Below, in pieces: positions 24,411 through 32,250 of a stretch of 35,317 nt of DNA (positions are counted from its first letter, which is position 1; every line of letters begins with the position of its first letter). Location: assembly GCA_030706685.1 (NCBI GenBank), contig JAUZOA010000060.1:1-35317 (forward strand), written 5' to 3'. The notes under the pieces were generated by a model, which worked only from the letters and a program-made list of their open reading frames with translations, was not told the DNA's origin and did not search any database. The DNA comes from Bacteroidota bacterium (GTDB taxonomy: Bacteria > Bacteroidota > Bacteroidia > Chitinophagales > Chitinophagaceae). The translations under genes and the position numbers were made by a program.

Positions 24411-24558
24411 AAGTACGAAGTAAGAATTACGAAGTACGGTTTATCATTTTTCTGGTTTCCTTTAATTTTATTGTATTAACAGCGATACAATAATGCTCAG
24501 CGTTTTCAATTATCCGGGTAAAAACATTTCTGTTAAACGTACTTAATATTTCGTACTT
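24411..24558. repeat. Short-repeat pair between LysE and GH3 genes (core TACGAAGTAC)
   Basis: The left arm, 24411-24437, reads AAGTACGAAGTAAGAATTAC then GAAGTAC. The right arm, 24538-24558, reads CGTACTTAATATTTCGTACT; its reverse complement AAGTACGAAATATTAAGTAC is similar to the left arm. The arms are in inverted orientation around about 100 AT-rich bases without an open frame. The right arm runs up to the GH3 stop codon. This resembles an empty or internally deleted relative of the unit at 29029-29505. Confidence 0.65.
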
Positions 24559-26091
24559 CTAAATGCTTCCTTTCTCCAGGAAATTGTTCCAGTCTTTCAG
24601 CATTTTTCCTTTCATTACCCTTGGGAATTTATGCTGGTTGCCGATTTTTCCTTTTTGTTCCATAAACTGCATGAATTTCTGCTCCGGCAATACTTCAAGG
24701 AAAACTTCTTTTAATGCGCTGTCCCGTTCAGTCGCATAATCATCGTTTATCTCTCTTATTGTTTCGTCAATACGTTTTCGCAGTTTTTCCGCATCCACAT
24801 TATCATTGGTGGCTACATACCACTTATGAGCAAAAAGGTTTTGATACGGGAATCCTACAACAGTATATTCCGGGATACTGATATTGAACTCCTCGCTTAC
24901 TATGGCAATGGCTTTATTCATGTTCTCCACGCTCAGGTGTTCCCCGACAAGGCTCAGGAAGTGCCGGGTCCTGCCGGTAATCACTACTTCACTTTTTTCA
25001 AGGTCAACGAATTTGATTGTATCACCAAGAAGGTATCTCCAGGCGCCCGCATTGGTGCTCATGAGCAATGCGTACTCTTTATCCTCTTCCACCTCATGGA
25101 TCATCTTTGCCTCGGGCGCATCCACCATTTTACCTTCAATGTCAAAATTTTTATCGTCAAATGGTACAAACTCGAAAAAAATATTATTGTCCAGGATAAG
25201 TTGCATGCCCCGGGCGTGTTCTCTTGTCTTATAACCAACAAATCCTTCACTGGATAAATAATTTTCGATATACACGATCGGCTTACCCAGTAGTTTTTCA
25301 AATCCTTTCTTATAGGGTTCGAAAGCTACCCCGCCGTGTACAAAGAATCCGAGATTCGGCCATATTTCGTGTATGTTTTTCAGTTTGTAATGCTCAATGA
25401 CCATTTCCATGCACATCTGGCACCAGGCAGGCACGCCTACTATATAACCAATATCCCATTCTTTTGCATGTTCAACAATTTCCGTCAGCTTTTGATTCCA
25501 GTCGCTGATAGCAGCAATACGACCTCCCGGTTTATAGAAAGTCTGGAACCAGAAGGGTCTCTTTTTGGCTAAAATGCCGCTCAGGTCCCCGGCATACCAG
25601 CCTGCTTTCCCTTTCTTAAGATCCGTGGCCCCCCCAAGCATCAGGAAACCTTTTCTCATCGACTTTCGATTGGCTTCTTCGTAACTAAATAAGCTCAGCA
25701 ACTGGCGTACATAATTGACCGTATTACTTCGAAGGAGCTCTTTGGTAACAGGAATATATTTGCTGGCTGCTTCTGATGTGCCCGAGCTTAATGCATAATA
25801 TTTGATCTTGCCCGGCCAGGTCACATCAGGCACTCCGTCAAGGGTTTTCTTCCACCATTCTTCATAGATTTTATTGTAATCATATGCCGGAACTAATTGC
25901 TGGAATTTTTTCCCGGGATGCTGGCTTAGTAATATTTCATCAAAGCGGAATTTCTGTCCGAATTCTGTAAACCTGGCTTTTTTGAGCAGCTTTTTCAGCA
26001 CTTTTATCTGTTGCCTCCTGGGATCATTGGGAGGAATACGCAATGCTGAAGCAATAGCCCTGGGAAGCTTTATATCAATAATCCTTGCCAT
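24559..26091 (-). CDS. GH3-family acyl-adenylating protein
   Basis: 510 residues of the GH3 superfamily, known from plant auxin-amino acid synthetases and also present in Bacteroidota. The nucleotide-binding motif YALSSGTSEAASKYIPVT lies at about 99-116. Later conserved segments are VYIENYLSSEGFVGY, LMSTNAGAWRYLLGDTIKFV and ITGRTRHFLSLVGEHLSVEN. The expected chemistry is ATP-dependent activation of a carboxylate and transfer to an amine or thiol; the bacterial substrate is unknown. ATG at 26091 begins the conserved MARIID sequence. It is upstream of lysE on the same strand but separated by a repeat pair. The GT2 fusion gene lies upstream with a 78-base gap. Confidence 0.88.
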   Translation of the reverse strand: MARIIDIKLPRAIASALRIPPNDPRRQQIKVLKKLLKKARFTEFGQKFRFDEILLSQHPGKKFQQLVPAYDYNKIYEEWWKKTLDGVPDVTWPGKIKYYALSSGTSEAASKYIPVTKELLRSNTVNYVRQLLSLFSYEEANRKSMRKGFLMLGGATDLKKGKAGWYAGDLSGILAKKRPFWFQTFYKPGGRIAAISDWNQKLTEIVEHAKEWDIGYIVGVPAWCQMCMEMVIEHYKLKNIHEIWPNLGFFVHGGVAFEPYKKGFEKLLGKPIVYIENYLSSEGFVGYKTREHARGMQLILDNNIFFEFVPFDDKNFDIEGKMVDAPEAKMIHEVEEDKEYALLMSTNAGAWRYLLGDTIKFVDLEKSEVVITGRTRHFLSLVGEHLSVENMNKAIAIVSEEFNISIPEYTVVGFPYQNLFAHKWYVATNDNVDAEKLRKRIDETIREINDDYATERDSALKEVFLEVLPEQKFMQFMEQKGKIGNQHKFPRVMKGKMLKDWNNFLEKGSI

Positions 26092-26169
26092 TTATCATGA
26101 AAAAGTTGGTTTTTAAAATTACGCAATGTTATACGAAAACAATGTGACTACAAATGGTGAATTAAATTT

Positions 26170-28134
26170 TCAGCTTCCAAGACTCTGGTAGCTCCTTATA
26201 ATGAGTTTCAGGTCATTGACAGGTGAATAGTCCCGGGCATACCAATAATCAACCATTTGCAGGCTTTCAGCAGGAAGTTGCTGCTTTACCGAAACCGGTA
26301 TTCCATTGGAAGCCAGTACGGCTTTTCGCAGTTTCGGGAGGCTTTTTCCGGGTAGGGCATATCCTATCCATGTTTTCCGGGCAAGCAATACAGCAAAACA
26401 GTTGGCGATAAAAGAAAATGGCTTTTTTACCCATATTAGATGAACAGGGAACGTCGCCAATGCTGCAAAAGCGACCGCCATATCAACCAATCTTTTTAAT
26501 CGCCGCTTATGCGGATCGCCAAGTTTATACCCATTTTCTTTTGAAACAAATTCGCCGGAGCTGTCTTTTGAATTACTTCCTATGATGCCCAGGCTTCCAT
26601 TGGCATGAAATTTTATCGCCGTATGTTTTGGCAAAGACTGAACAGATTCGATGATATTGGCAAAAGAAAGAGTTCCTTCACAGAATATAATTTCACGGAA
26701 AGGAACAGCCCCTGAAAGCAATGATAACTTCTTCCAGTTACCAATACCCCAAATATCGTTTTCTGTAACAGCTACCCGGCCGAGTACCTTTTCTTTTAAA
26801 CCGGCATCTTCCATTAATTGCAATGTTTTTTCATATTCCTCCGGGGAACCGGCTATGAGGGTAGCCGGGCTTTCTGCTTTATCATCGTTCTTAACAAGTA
26901 TTCCCGCCCGGATAAGTACCCATCTCAATATGCTTATCAGTAAAAATGCCAGCAAAGCCCCGAATAAAATAATTCCTCTCGAAAAACGGTAATGCTCCGG
27001 CAGCAATGCATAAGCCGCCAGCAATACAATCGTTGCAACAAGTGTTGAACTCACCAGTTCCGACCGCTTATACCACCTGTCATACAATCCCGCGTAATAC
27101 GCAGTAATAAGATAGAATACAGTAAACGCCGGAAAAGATATCCAGAGAAGCCGGTTTTCATAATGTATGTCCGGTCTTACATATTCATTCCACGCGTTTT
27201 TCACCAGCCAGAAAGAAAATAAGATCAGGCCGGCATCAATCAACGGCAACCCGATGCTCCGGATGAAATTTCCAATCGCCGACATCGCTGCCCGGAACCA
27301 GATAGCAACATATAAGGAAAAAACAAAAATGCCGGCTTTGCTCCCCGCATAATGTTTTTTTACAAACACACTCATGGCATTATAGAAAAGGCGAACATAG
27401 TTCAGGCTGCCCTTCCGTGTACTTTCCCCCTTAAAATGAATAATGCTGCTGCCTGAAAAATAATAATTTTTATAGTTCCCGCCTGTGGCCGGACAGGTTT
27501 CCTTTTGTATCCGGTAGCTCAGGTCAATGTCTTCGCCGTACATAAAAAAAGTTTCTTCAAAGCCCCCCGTTTTATCCAGCACTTCTTTTTTTATCATCAT
27601 AAACGCTCCGGCCAATACATCTACTTCATGGTTTTCGTTTTCGTTTAAGTTCCCAAGATGGTATTTGGAGAATGTTTTGGACCTGGGAAATAGCCGGGCC
27701 AGCCCAAATAATTTATACATCGAAGTAAGCGGCGAAGGAAAAGACCGTTTTGATTCTTTCAAAAATTTTCCGCTTCCGTCCAGCATTTTTATTCCCAGTG
27801 CTCCGGCATCAGGGTGTGAATCAAGAAAATCCATGCATTTTTGAAAACAATCCTCCGGAACAATGGTATCCGGGTTCAGGAAAAGGATAAATTTTCCTTT
27901 TGCCGGTTTTATTCCCTGGTTACAGGCTCTGGCGAAACCAATATTTTCCTGGTTGGCTAAAAAATTTACTGACGTAAAGCGGGGTTGTAAATAAGCAATG
28001 CTGCCGTCAGATGAATTGTTATCTATCACCATTATTTGCGCATCGATCCCTGCAACCGCCTTTTGTACTGAAAAAAGACATTGTTCCAGGAAATGACGGA
28101 CATTATAGTTGACTATGATAACAGATAGCTGCAA
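26170..28134 (-). CDS. GT2 glycosyltransferase fused to a degenerate sugar-phosphate transferase module
   Basis: 654 residues. The N-terminal GT2 domain (about 1-260) has [16 protein letters not shown], the DxD-like NPDT (87-90) and [20 protein letters not shown]. Four membrane helices follow (about 265-410), then a nucleotide-like loop domain (420-510). The C-terminus resembles polyprenyl-phosphate sugar transferases: [20 protein letters not shown] (543-562) and the final [20 protein letters not shown]. However, the catalytic KFRSM-type and Asp-Glu segments of that family are missing. It could be a GT2 regulated or anchored by a dead transferase scaffold. The first conserved residues follow TTG at 28134, with no in-frame ATG. 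It probably acts in polysaccharide synthesis at the inner membrane. Confidence 0.83.
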   Translation of the reverse strand: MQLSVIIVNYNVRHFLEQCLFSVQKAVAGIDAQIMVIDNNSSDGSIAYLQPRFTSVNFLANQENIGFARACNQGIKPAKGKFILFLNPDTIVPEDCFQKCMDFLDSHPDAGALGIKMLDGSGKFLKESKRSFPSPLTSMYKLFGLARLFPRSKTFSKYHLGNLNENENHEVDVLAGAFMMIKKEVLDKTGGFEETFFMYGEDIDLSYRIQKETCPATGGNYKNYYFSGSSIIHFKGESTRKGSLNYVRLFYNAMSVFVKKHYAGSKAGIFVFSLYVAIWFRAAMSAIGNFIRSIGLPLIDAGLILFSFWLVKNAWNEYVRPDIHYENRLLWISFPAFTVFYLITAYYAGLYDRWYKRSELVSSTLVATIVLLAAYALLPEHYRFSRGIILFGALLAFLLISILRWVLIRAGILVKNDDKAESPATLIAGSPEEYEKTLQLMEDAGLKEKVLGRVAVTENDIWGIGNWKKLSLLSGAVPFREIIFCEGTLSFANIIESVQSLPKHTAIKFHANGSLGIIGSNSKDSSGEFVSKENGYKLGDPHKRRLKRLVDMAVAFAALATFPVHLIWVKKPFSFIANCFAVLLARKTWIGYALPGKSLPKLRKAVLASNGIPVSVKQQLPAESLQMVDYWYARDYSPVNDLKLIIRSYQSLGS

Positions 28135-28150
28135 AAAAGTAAGATGTATG

Positions 28151-28167
28151 AAATACGAAGTACGAAG
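28151..28167. repeat. Single copy of the TACGAAGTAC short repeat
   Basis: AAATACGAAGTACGAAG lies between the divergent GT2 and suhB genes, 17 bases before the GT2 start. It matches the left end of the unit at 29029-29505 (AAATACGAAGTACAAAG) at 16 of 17 positions and has the same orientation. Confidence 0.65.
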
Positions 28168-28235
28168 TTTTTAAGAACAGTTCAAAATAGCAGGGAAGTA
28201 TCTGTGAAATCCTTTCAACCTGTGAAATCAGTGGT

Positions 28236-28243
28236 TATCTTTG
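28236..28243 (+). promoter_or_regulatory. -7 promoter box immediately before suhB
   Basis: TATCTTTG is an exact TAnnTTTG match ending 3 bases before the ATG at 28247. Transcription would start at or just inside the start codon, giving a leaderless or nearly leaderless mRNA. A -33 TTTG is not obvious; TTTC lies at 28213-28216. Confidence 0.5.
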
Positions 28244-28246
28244 CCC

Positions 28247-29026
28247 ATGCTTAAAAATACCTTATTAGAAGCTGTCATTGCAGGCGCAGGCGAACTTAGT
28301 CGTTTTTTCAACCAGTCGTTCAAGATCTCGCATAAAGAAGGCATCAACAACCTCGTGACAGAAGCAGATCATGAAGCCGAAAGAGCCATACTGGAAGTAA
28401 TAAAAGAAAACTTCCCTGGTCATTATATATTGAGTGAAGAGTCGGGAGAGATAAAGCAGGATTCAGAGTACAAATGGATCATAGACCCCATTGATGGTAC
28501 GGTAAATTTCGCCCATGGCATTCCCTTATGCTGTGTTTCCATTGCGGTAGAAAAAGAAGGGGAAATGATTCTCGGCGCCGTTTATAATCCCAGCATGAAA
28601 GAACTATTCTTTGCTGAAAAAGGTAAAGGCGCTACCCTTAACGATGAGCGTATCCATGTAAGCGACCAAACGGAAGTGATCAAAGCCTGTTTGGTCACGG
28701 GCTTTCCTTATACGTATATCAACATACCCAATGGCCCATTGGACGTATTTGCACGCTTTATCCGCAAAGGGGTTCCCGTTCGCAGGCTGGGCTCCGCCGC
28801 CATCGATCTTTGCTGGGTGGCTGCGGGGAGATTCGACGGGTTTTATGAACATAAACTGGAAGCCTGGGACAGTGCAGCCGGTTACCTGATAGTGGAAGAA
28901 GCCGGAGGCCGGGTGACTGATTTTATGGGTCAAAAATTTTCTCCTTATCAACATCGTATCCTGGCTACCAACGGAAAGATCCACGATGAGATGCTGGACG
29001 TGATTAATCAAAGAAAAGAACTGTAA
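28247..29026 (+). CDS. suhB: Inositol monophosphatase-family protein (SuhB-like)
   Basis: 259 residues from ATG at 28247; a TTG two codons upstream lies in the promoter box. The metal-binding motifs are intact: LSEES with Glu64, IIDPIDGTVNFAHG with Asp80 and Asp83, and EAWDSAAGYLIVEEAGG with Asp208. It hydrolyses inositol phosphates or related sugar phosphates; in E. coli SuhB also acts in rRNA antitermination, which cannot be assumed here. The stop is 5 bases before the repeat that bounds the four-helix-bundle gene. Confidence 0.92.
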   Translation: MLKNTLLEAVIAGAGELSRFFNQSFKISHKEGINNLVTEADHEAERAILEVIKENFPGHYILSEESGEIKQDSEYKWIIDPIDGTVNFAHGIPLCCVSIAVEKEGEMILGAVYNPSMKELFFAEKGKGATLNDERIHVSDQTEVIKACLVTGFPYTYINIPNGPLDVFARFIRKGVPVRRLGSAAIDLCWVAAGRFDGFYEHKLEAWDSAAGYLIVEEAGGRVTDFMGQKFSPYQHRILATNGKIHDEMLDVINQRKEL

Positions 29027-29031
29027 GAAAA

Positions 29032-29049
29032 TACGAAGTACAAAGTACG
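29032..29049. repeat. Left inverted repeat of the four-helix-bundle unit
   Basis: TACGAAGTACAAAGTACG, exact reverse complement of 29485-29502. It is internally built from GTAC steps and so is partly self-complementary. Confidence 0.85.
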
Positions 29050-29114
29050 AGGTATATTTAATTGAAATTTCTTACATATTCATTGAAGACCCTAATTAAG
29101 GAAAATTTCATTCT

Positions 29115-29471
29115 ATGCAGGATTTCAGAGAAAGGACATTTCAGTTTGCTGTATCAGTAGGAAAATTAATTCTTGACCTTCCTTATAATGTTGTAAATAA
29201 GGAATATTTTAGCCAGCTGGTCAGATCCTCCTCTTCAATCGGGGCAAATTACAGGGCAGCAAAAAGGGCAAAATCCGATGCTGATTTTATCAATAAACTT
29301 AAAATTTCAGAAGAAGAAGCTGATGAGGCGGTTTATTTTCTTGAATTACTAAGAGAGTTTAACTCATCGTTTCGGGAAAGAATTACAGGACTAATAAATG
29401 AAGGACTTGAAATCCTGAAGATACTTTTTGCATCTATAACCACAACGAGAACCCGAATAAACAAAAATTAA
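29115..29471 (+). CDS. Four-helix-bundle protein (23S rRNA intervening-sequence protein family)
   Basis: 118 residues. The sequence RERTFQFAVSVGKLILDLPY, QLVRSSSSIGANYRAAKRAK, DFINKLKISEEEADEAVYFL and ELLREF is typical of the four-helix-bundle/S23 family (TIGR02436-type). Members were first noted inside intervening sequences of bacterial 23S rRNA and are abundant as stand-alone genes in Bacteroidota, with no established function; pentameric helical bundles are known structurally. The basic C-terminal tail (TTTRTRINKN) extends past the bundle. The gene is framed by perfect 18-base inverted repeats, echoing the stem that encloses intervening sequences in rRNA. Confidence 0.88.
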   Translation: MQDFRERTFQFAVSVGKLILDLPYNVVNKEYFSQLVRSSSSIGANYRAAKRAKSDADFINKLKISEEEADEAVYFLELLREFNSSFRERITGLINEGLEILKILFASITTTRTRINKN

Positions 29472-29484
29472 ATTCAGAATCGAA

Positions 29485-29502
29485 CGTACTTTGTACTTCG
29501 TA
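29485..29502. repeat. Right inverted repeat of the four-helix-bundle unit
   Basis: CGTACTTTGTACTTCGTA, exact reverse complement of 29032-29049, 13 bases after the four-helix-bundle stop and 18 bases before the thiL ATG. In a transcript crossing both arms it would pair with the left repeat to close off the gene. Confidence 0.85.
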
Positions 29503-29520
29503 CTTATAAATAAATGATAA

Positions 29521-30552
29521 ATGGAGCAGAGAACAGAAATATCCTCCCTCGGTGAATTTGGCTTAATAGATCATTTAACCAAAAATATTGAGCTGCAAAA
29601 TGCTTCTTCCCTTGTTGGCGTGGGGGATGATGCCGCTGTAATAGATCATTTTGGAAAACAGACCGTCGTTACTTGTGATATCCTGATCGAAGGTGTTCAT
29701 TTTGACTTAACGTATACACCTTTAAAGCATCTTGGATATAAAAGTGTGGTCGTGAACCTGAGTGATATCTATGCGATGAATGCTGTGCCGACACAAATCG
29801 TCATTGCCATCGGTATCAGCAACCGTATCAGCCTTGAAGCAATAGATGAATTTTATGAAGGCATATATGCCGCCTGTGAAAAATACGGGGTAGATGTAGT
29901 AGGAGGCGATACCTCATCATCACAAAAAGGGTTTATTATTTCTATTACTGCTATTGGTGAAGTGGCCCCGGATAAATATGTAAAAAGAAGTACGGCCCGG
30001 AAAGGCGACCTGCTTTGTGTGAGCGGCGACCTTGGCGCTGCTTATATCGGCTTATTATTCCTGGAAAGAGAGAAAAAAATCTTCCTCGAAAGTCCGGGTG
30101 TTCAACCCGACCTGGAAGGAGAATCGTATGTAATAGGGCGGCTGCTGAAGCCGGAAGCAAGAAAAGATATTATTGAATTTTTCGCTCAAAATGATATGAT
30201 GCCTACTTCCATGATTGATATAAGCGATGGGTTAAGTTCTGATCTACTGCATATTTGTAAAGCAAGCGGGGTGGGATGTGTTTTGTATGAGGAGAAGATA
30301 CCGATTGCAGAAGCCACGAGATTGGCTGCATTTAAATTTGAAATAGATCCGACCGCCTGTGCATTAAGTGGCGGAGAAGATTATGAACTCCTGTTTACGA
30401 TCCCCCAGTCAGAACACGATAAATTGGTATTAAATCAACAAATTAGCGTGGTGGGGTATATGACGGAGCCGGATCAGGGCGTTACTATTATTACAAAGGG
30501 CGGAAGCAAGCATGCTATTACTGCCCAGGGCTGGAATCATATGAAACAATAG
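29521..30552 (+). CDS. thiL: Thiamine-monophosphate kinase
   Basis: 343 residues. ThiL motifs appear in order: GEFGLIDHL, GVGDDAAV (33-40), the substrate-binding VVTCDILIEGVHFDLTYTP, YKSVVVNLSDIYAMNA, GVDVVGGDTSSS with Asp130, and LSGGEDYELLFT near the C-terminus. It phosphorylates thiamine monophosphate to thiamine pyrophosphate with ATP. ATG at 29521 gives the normal N-terminus. No other thi genes are in the window. Any promoter must lie in or beyond the four-helix-bundle unit, unless it is transcribed from suhB. The stop codon lies inside a GGCAATA-type repeat. Confidence 0.93.
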   Translation: MEQRTEISSLGEFGLIDHLTKNIELQNASSLVGVGDDAAVIDHFGKQTVVTCDILIEGVHFDLTYTPLKHLGYKSVVVNLSDIYAMNAVPTQIVIAIGISNRISLEAIDEFYEGIYAACEKYGVDVVGGDTSSSQKGFIISITAIGEVAPDKYVKRSTARKGDLLCVSGDLGAAYIGLLFLEREKKIFLESPGVQPDLEGESYVIGRLLKPEARKDIIEFFAQNDMMPTSMIDISDGLSSDLLHICKASGVGCVLYEEKIPIAEATRLAAFKFEIDPTACALSGGEDYELLFTIPQSEHDKLVLNQQISVVGYMTEPDQGVTIITKGGSKHAITAQGWNHMKQ

Positions 30553-30669
30553 GCAATGGGCAATAGACAATCGGGAATAGGCAATAGGCAACTGGCAAAG
30601 GATTGCATGCATGTTAAAAAGTTTTTACCGCTTGCTTATTGCCTGTTGCCCATTGCCTGTTGCCTGTTG
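30548..30669. repeat. GGCAATA-type repeat cluster in inverted arrangement
   Basis: From 30548 to about 30598 there are repeated units such as AATAGGCAATGGGCAATAG, GGGAATAGGCAATAGGCAAC and TGGCAAAG. From 30632 to 30669 the complement appears: TTGCTTATTGCCTGTTGCCC, then ATTGCCTGTTGCCTGTTG. GGCAATGGGCAATAG (30552-30566) pairs with CTGTTGCCCATTGCC (30643-30657) at 14 of 15 positions. The left part covers the thiL stop; the right part is translated as the signal peptide of the next gene. Confidence 0.75.
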
Positions 30670-32154
30670 TTAGCAGGCTGTGGCAGCGGCAGATCATCTT
30701 TTTCCCCCTATAAAAAATATTCACCGGAACAGCTACAGAAAGATTATTCTGTTTACAGGGATGTACTGGAAGAAGCTCACCCGGGATTATACTGGTATAC
30801 CCCCAAAGACAGTATGAATTATTATTTCGACTGGGGCAAACAGCAGTTGAAGGATTCTATGACAGAGCCCGAATTCCGAAAAGTACTCACTTACGTTACA
30901 GCAAAAGTCAATTGCGGTCATACTTCAGTAAGAAATTCCAAAGCTTATTCGAAATATATGGATACGGTCGCTATCTGGCGGATATTCCCGCTAAGTATGA
31001 AAATATGGGGAGGAACCACAGCGCAAGAGGATACTATGGTGGTAGCCGCTAATCTTAACCGTAAAGATTCCATCTTAAGCCGCGGAACCATCATAACAAA
31101 GATCAATGGTAAAACAACCCGGGAGATCGTTGATACTTTATTTGATTATCTTTCTACCGATGGTTACAACCGGACACATAAATTTCAAACGCTGAGCAAC
31201 CGTGGTTTTTTTGGCTCTTTATATTCTTACATTTTGGGTTATTCTGCCAGGTATGCCATTGAATATCTTGACAGCAACGGGCAAACAAGATCTGTCTCCA
31301 TACCTATCTACTACCCTTCTTTGGATACAGCTACCCGCGCTTCTATTATTCCGGTTACCCGTGTTCCCCAGCCTTCCAGGAAAGAAAGAAAACAAAGACG
31401 CCTGAACTCCGTCCGCCTCTTAAAAATTGATACTGCCAATCATACCGCCTTTATGGATCTTGGGTCTTTTGGCAGGGGCTACAAGCTGAAAAGTTTTTTC
31501 CGTCGTTCTTTCAGGGCATTAAAGAAACATGATATCGGTCATTTTATCATTGATGTCCGCGGCAATGGTGGCGGAAGTGTAACCAATTCCACCAACCTCT
31601 CCCGCTATCTTTCCAACCATAAATTCAAAGTCAGCGATACCTTGTATGCCATAGCGAAAAGAAAAAAATACAGCCGCTATATCCAGAATGATTTTCTCAA
31701 TCGTCTTTTCATGACTTTTTTTACCAAAAGGCGGCATGATGGCTATTATCATTTCCGGTATTTTGAAAAACATTATTTCAAGCCGAAAAAGAGAAATCAT
31801 TTTGATGGTAAAACGTATATCCTGACCGGGGGTAATTCATTTTCTGCCACTACCTTATTTATAAGCTCGGTGAAGGGCCAGGATAATGTTACCGTCGTGG
31901 GCGAAGAAACGGGCGGGGGAGCTTATGGCAATACCGCCTGGCTGATACCCGATGTTACTTTACCGGAAACTGGTGTACGTTTTCGCCTGCCCTTATTCAG
32001 GTTGGTGATCAATAAAGATATTCCGAAAAATGGCCTGGGTGTTCAGCCGGAAGTGGAAGCAAAGCCAACCGTGGAGGCCATCCGGCAGGGCGCCGATTAT
32101 AAGCTGGATAAAGTAATGGAATTGATAAAAAAAGATAAAGAAAGAAAAGAATAA
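30607..32154 (+). CDS. Lipoprotein S41 peptidase-like protein (Ser-His type)
   Basis: 515 residues from ATG at 30607; the frame is open from 30556, but that extension consists of repeat sequence. The lipoprotein signal ends in LLLAGC, with Cys25 as the lipid-modified residue. The S41 core is seen in FIIDVRGNGGGSV (about 313-325), GGNSFSATTLFISSVKG with the likely nucleophile Ser413, and VGEETGGGAYGNTAW. The Lys of Prc-type enzymes is absent. Instead VNCGHTSV (His105) matches the Asp/Cys-Gly-His-Thr motif of tricorn-like S41 members with a Ser-His-based site. No PDZ motif is obvious, although residues 155-175 (RGTIITKINGKT) resemble one. It is likely a periplasmic or outer-membrane lipoprotein. 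A terminator follows. Confidence 0.85.
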   Translation: MHVKKFLPLAYCLLPIACCLLLAGCGSGRSSFSPYKKYSPEQLQKDYSVYRDVLEEAHPGLYWYTPKDSMNYYFDWGKQQLKDSMTEPEFRKVLTYVTAKVNCGHTSVRNSKAYSKYMDTVAIWRIFPLSMKIWGGTTAQEDTMVVAANLNRKDSILSRGTIITKINGKTTREIVDTLFDYLSTDGYNRTHKFQTLSNRGFFGSLYSYILGYSARYAIEYLDSNGQTRSVSIPIYYPSLDTATRASIIPVTRVPQPSRKERKQRRLNSVRLLKIDTANHTAFMDLGSFGRGYKLKSFFRRSFRALKKHDIGHFIIDVRGNGGGSVTNSTNLSRYLSNHKFKVSDTLYAIAKRKKYSRYIQNDFLNRLFMTFFTKRRHDGYYHFRYFEKHYFKPKKRNHFDGKTYILTGGNSFSATTLFISSVKGQDNVTVVGEETGGGAYGNTAWLIPDVTLPETGVRFRLPLFRLVINKDIPKNGLGVQPEVEAKPTVEAIRQGADYKLDKVMELIKKDKERKE

Positions 32155-32183
32155 AAAACCCGCCATGTTATTGCCGGGTTTTT
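32154..32183 (+). terminator. Rho-independent terminator after the S41 lipoprotein gene
   Basis: AAAAACCCG at 32154-32162 pairs with CGGGTTTTT at 32175-32183 around a 12-base loop. The A and T tracts on the two sides allow action in either direction, so it may also end the convergent gene at 32251 on the minus strand. Confidence 0.85.
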
Positions 32184-32250
32184 ATTCGTGCTGCAAGGTT
32201 GAAACTAACGCTATCTGCTCACCAATCCTGTCTGTAATTGTTTTATCTTT

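Larger units (their letters stand above)
29029..29505 (+). mobile_element. Inverted-repeat-bounded unit carrying a four-helix-bundle gene
   Basis: A perfect 18-base sequence, TACGAAGTACAAAGTACG, at 29032-29049 recurs in inverted orientation at 29485-29502. Two further paired bases lie outside. Between the arms is a single gene of 118 codons and short AT-rich flanks. The unit fills the space between suhB and thiL almost exactly (5 bases after the suhB stop by repeat core, 18 before thiL). It carries no transposase. The same repeat core is found elsewhere in the window. A mobile or amplified cassette is inferred. Confidence 0.6.
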
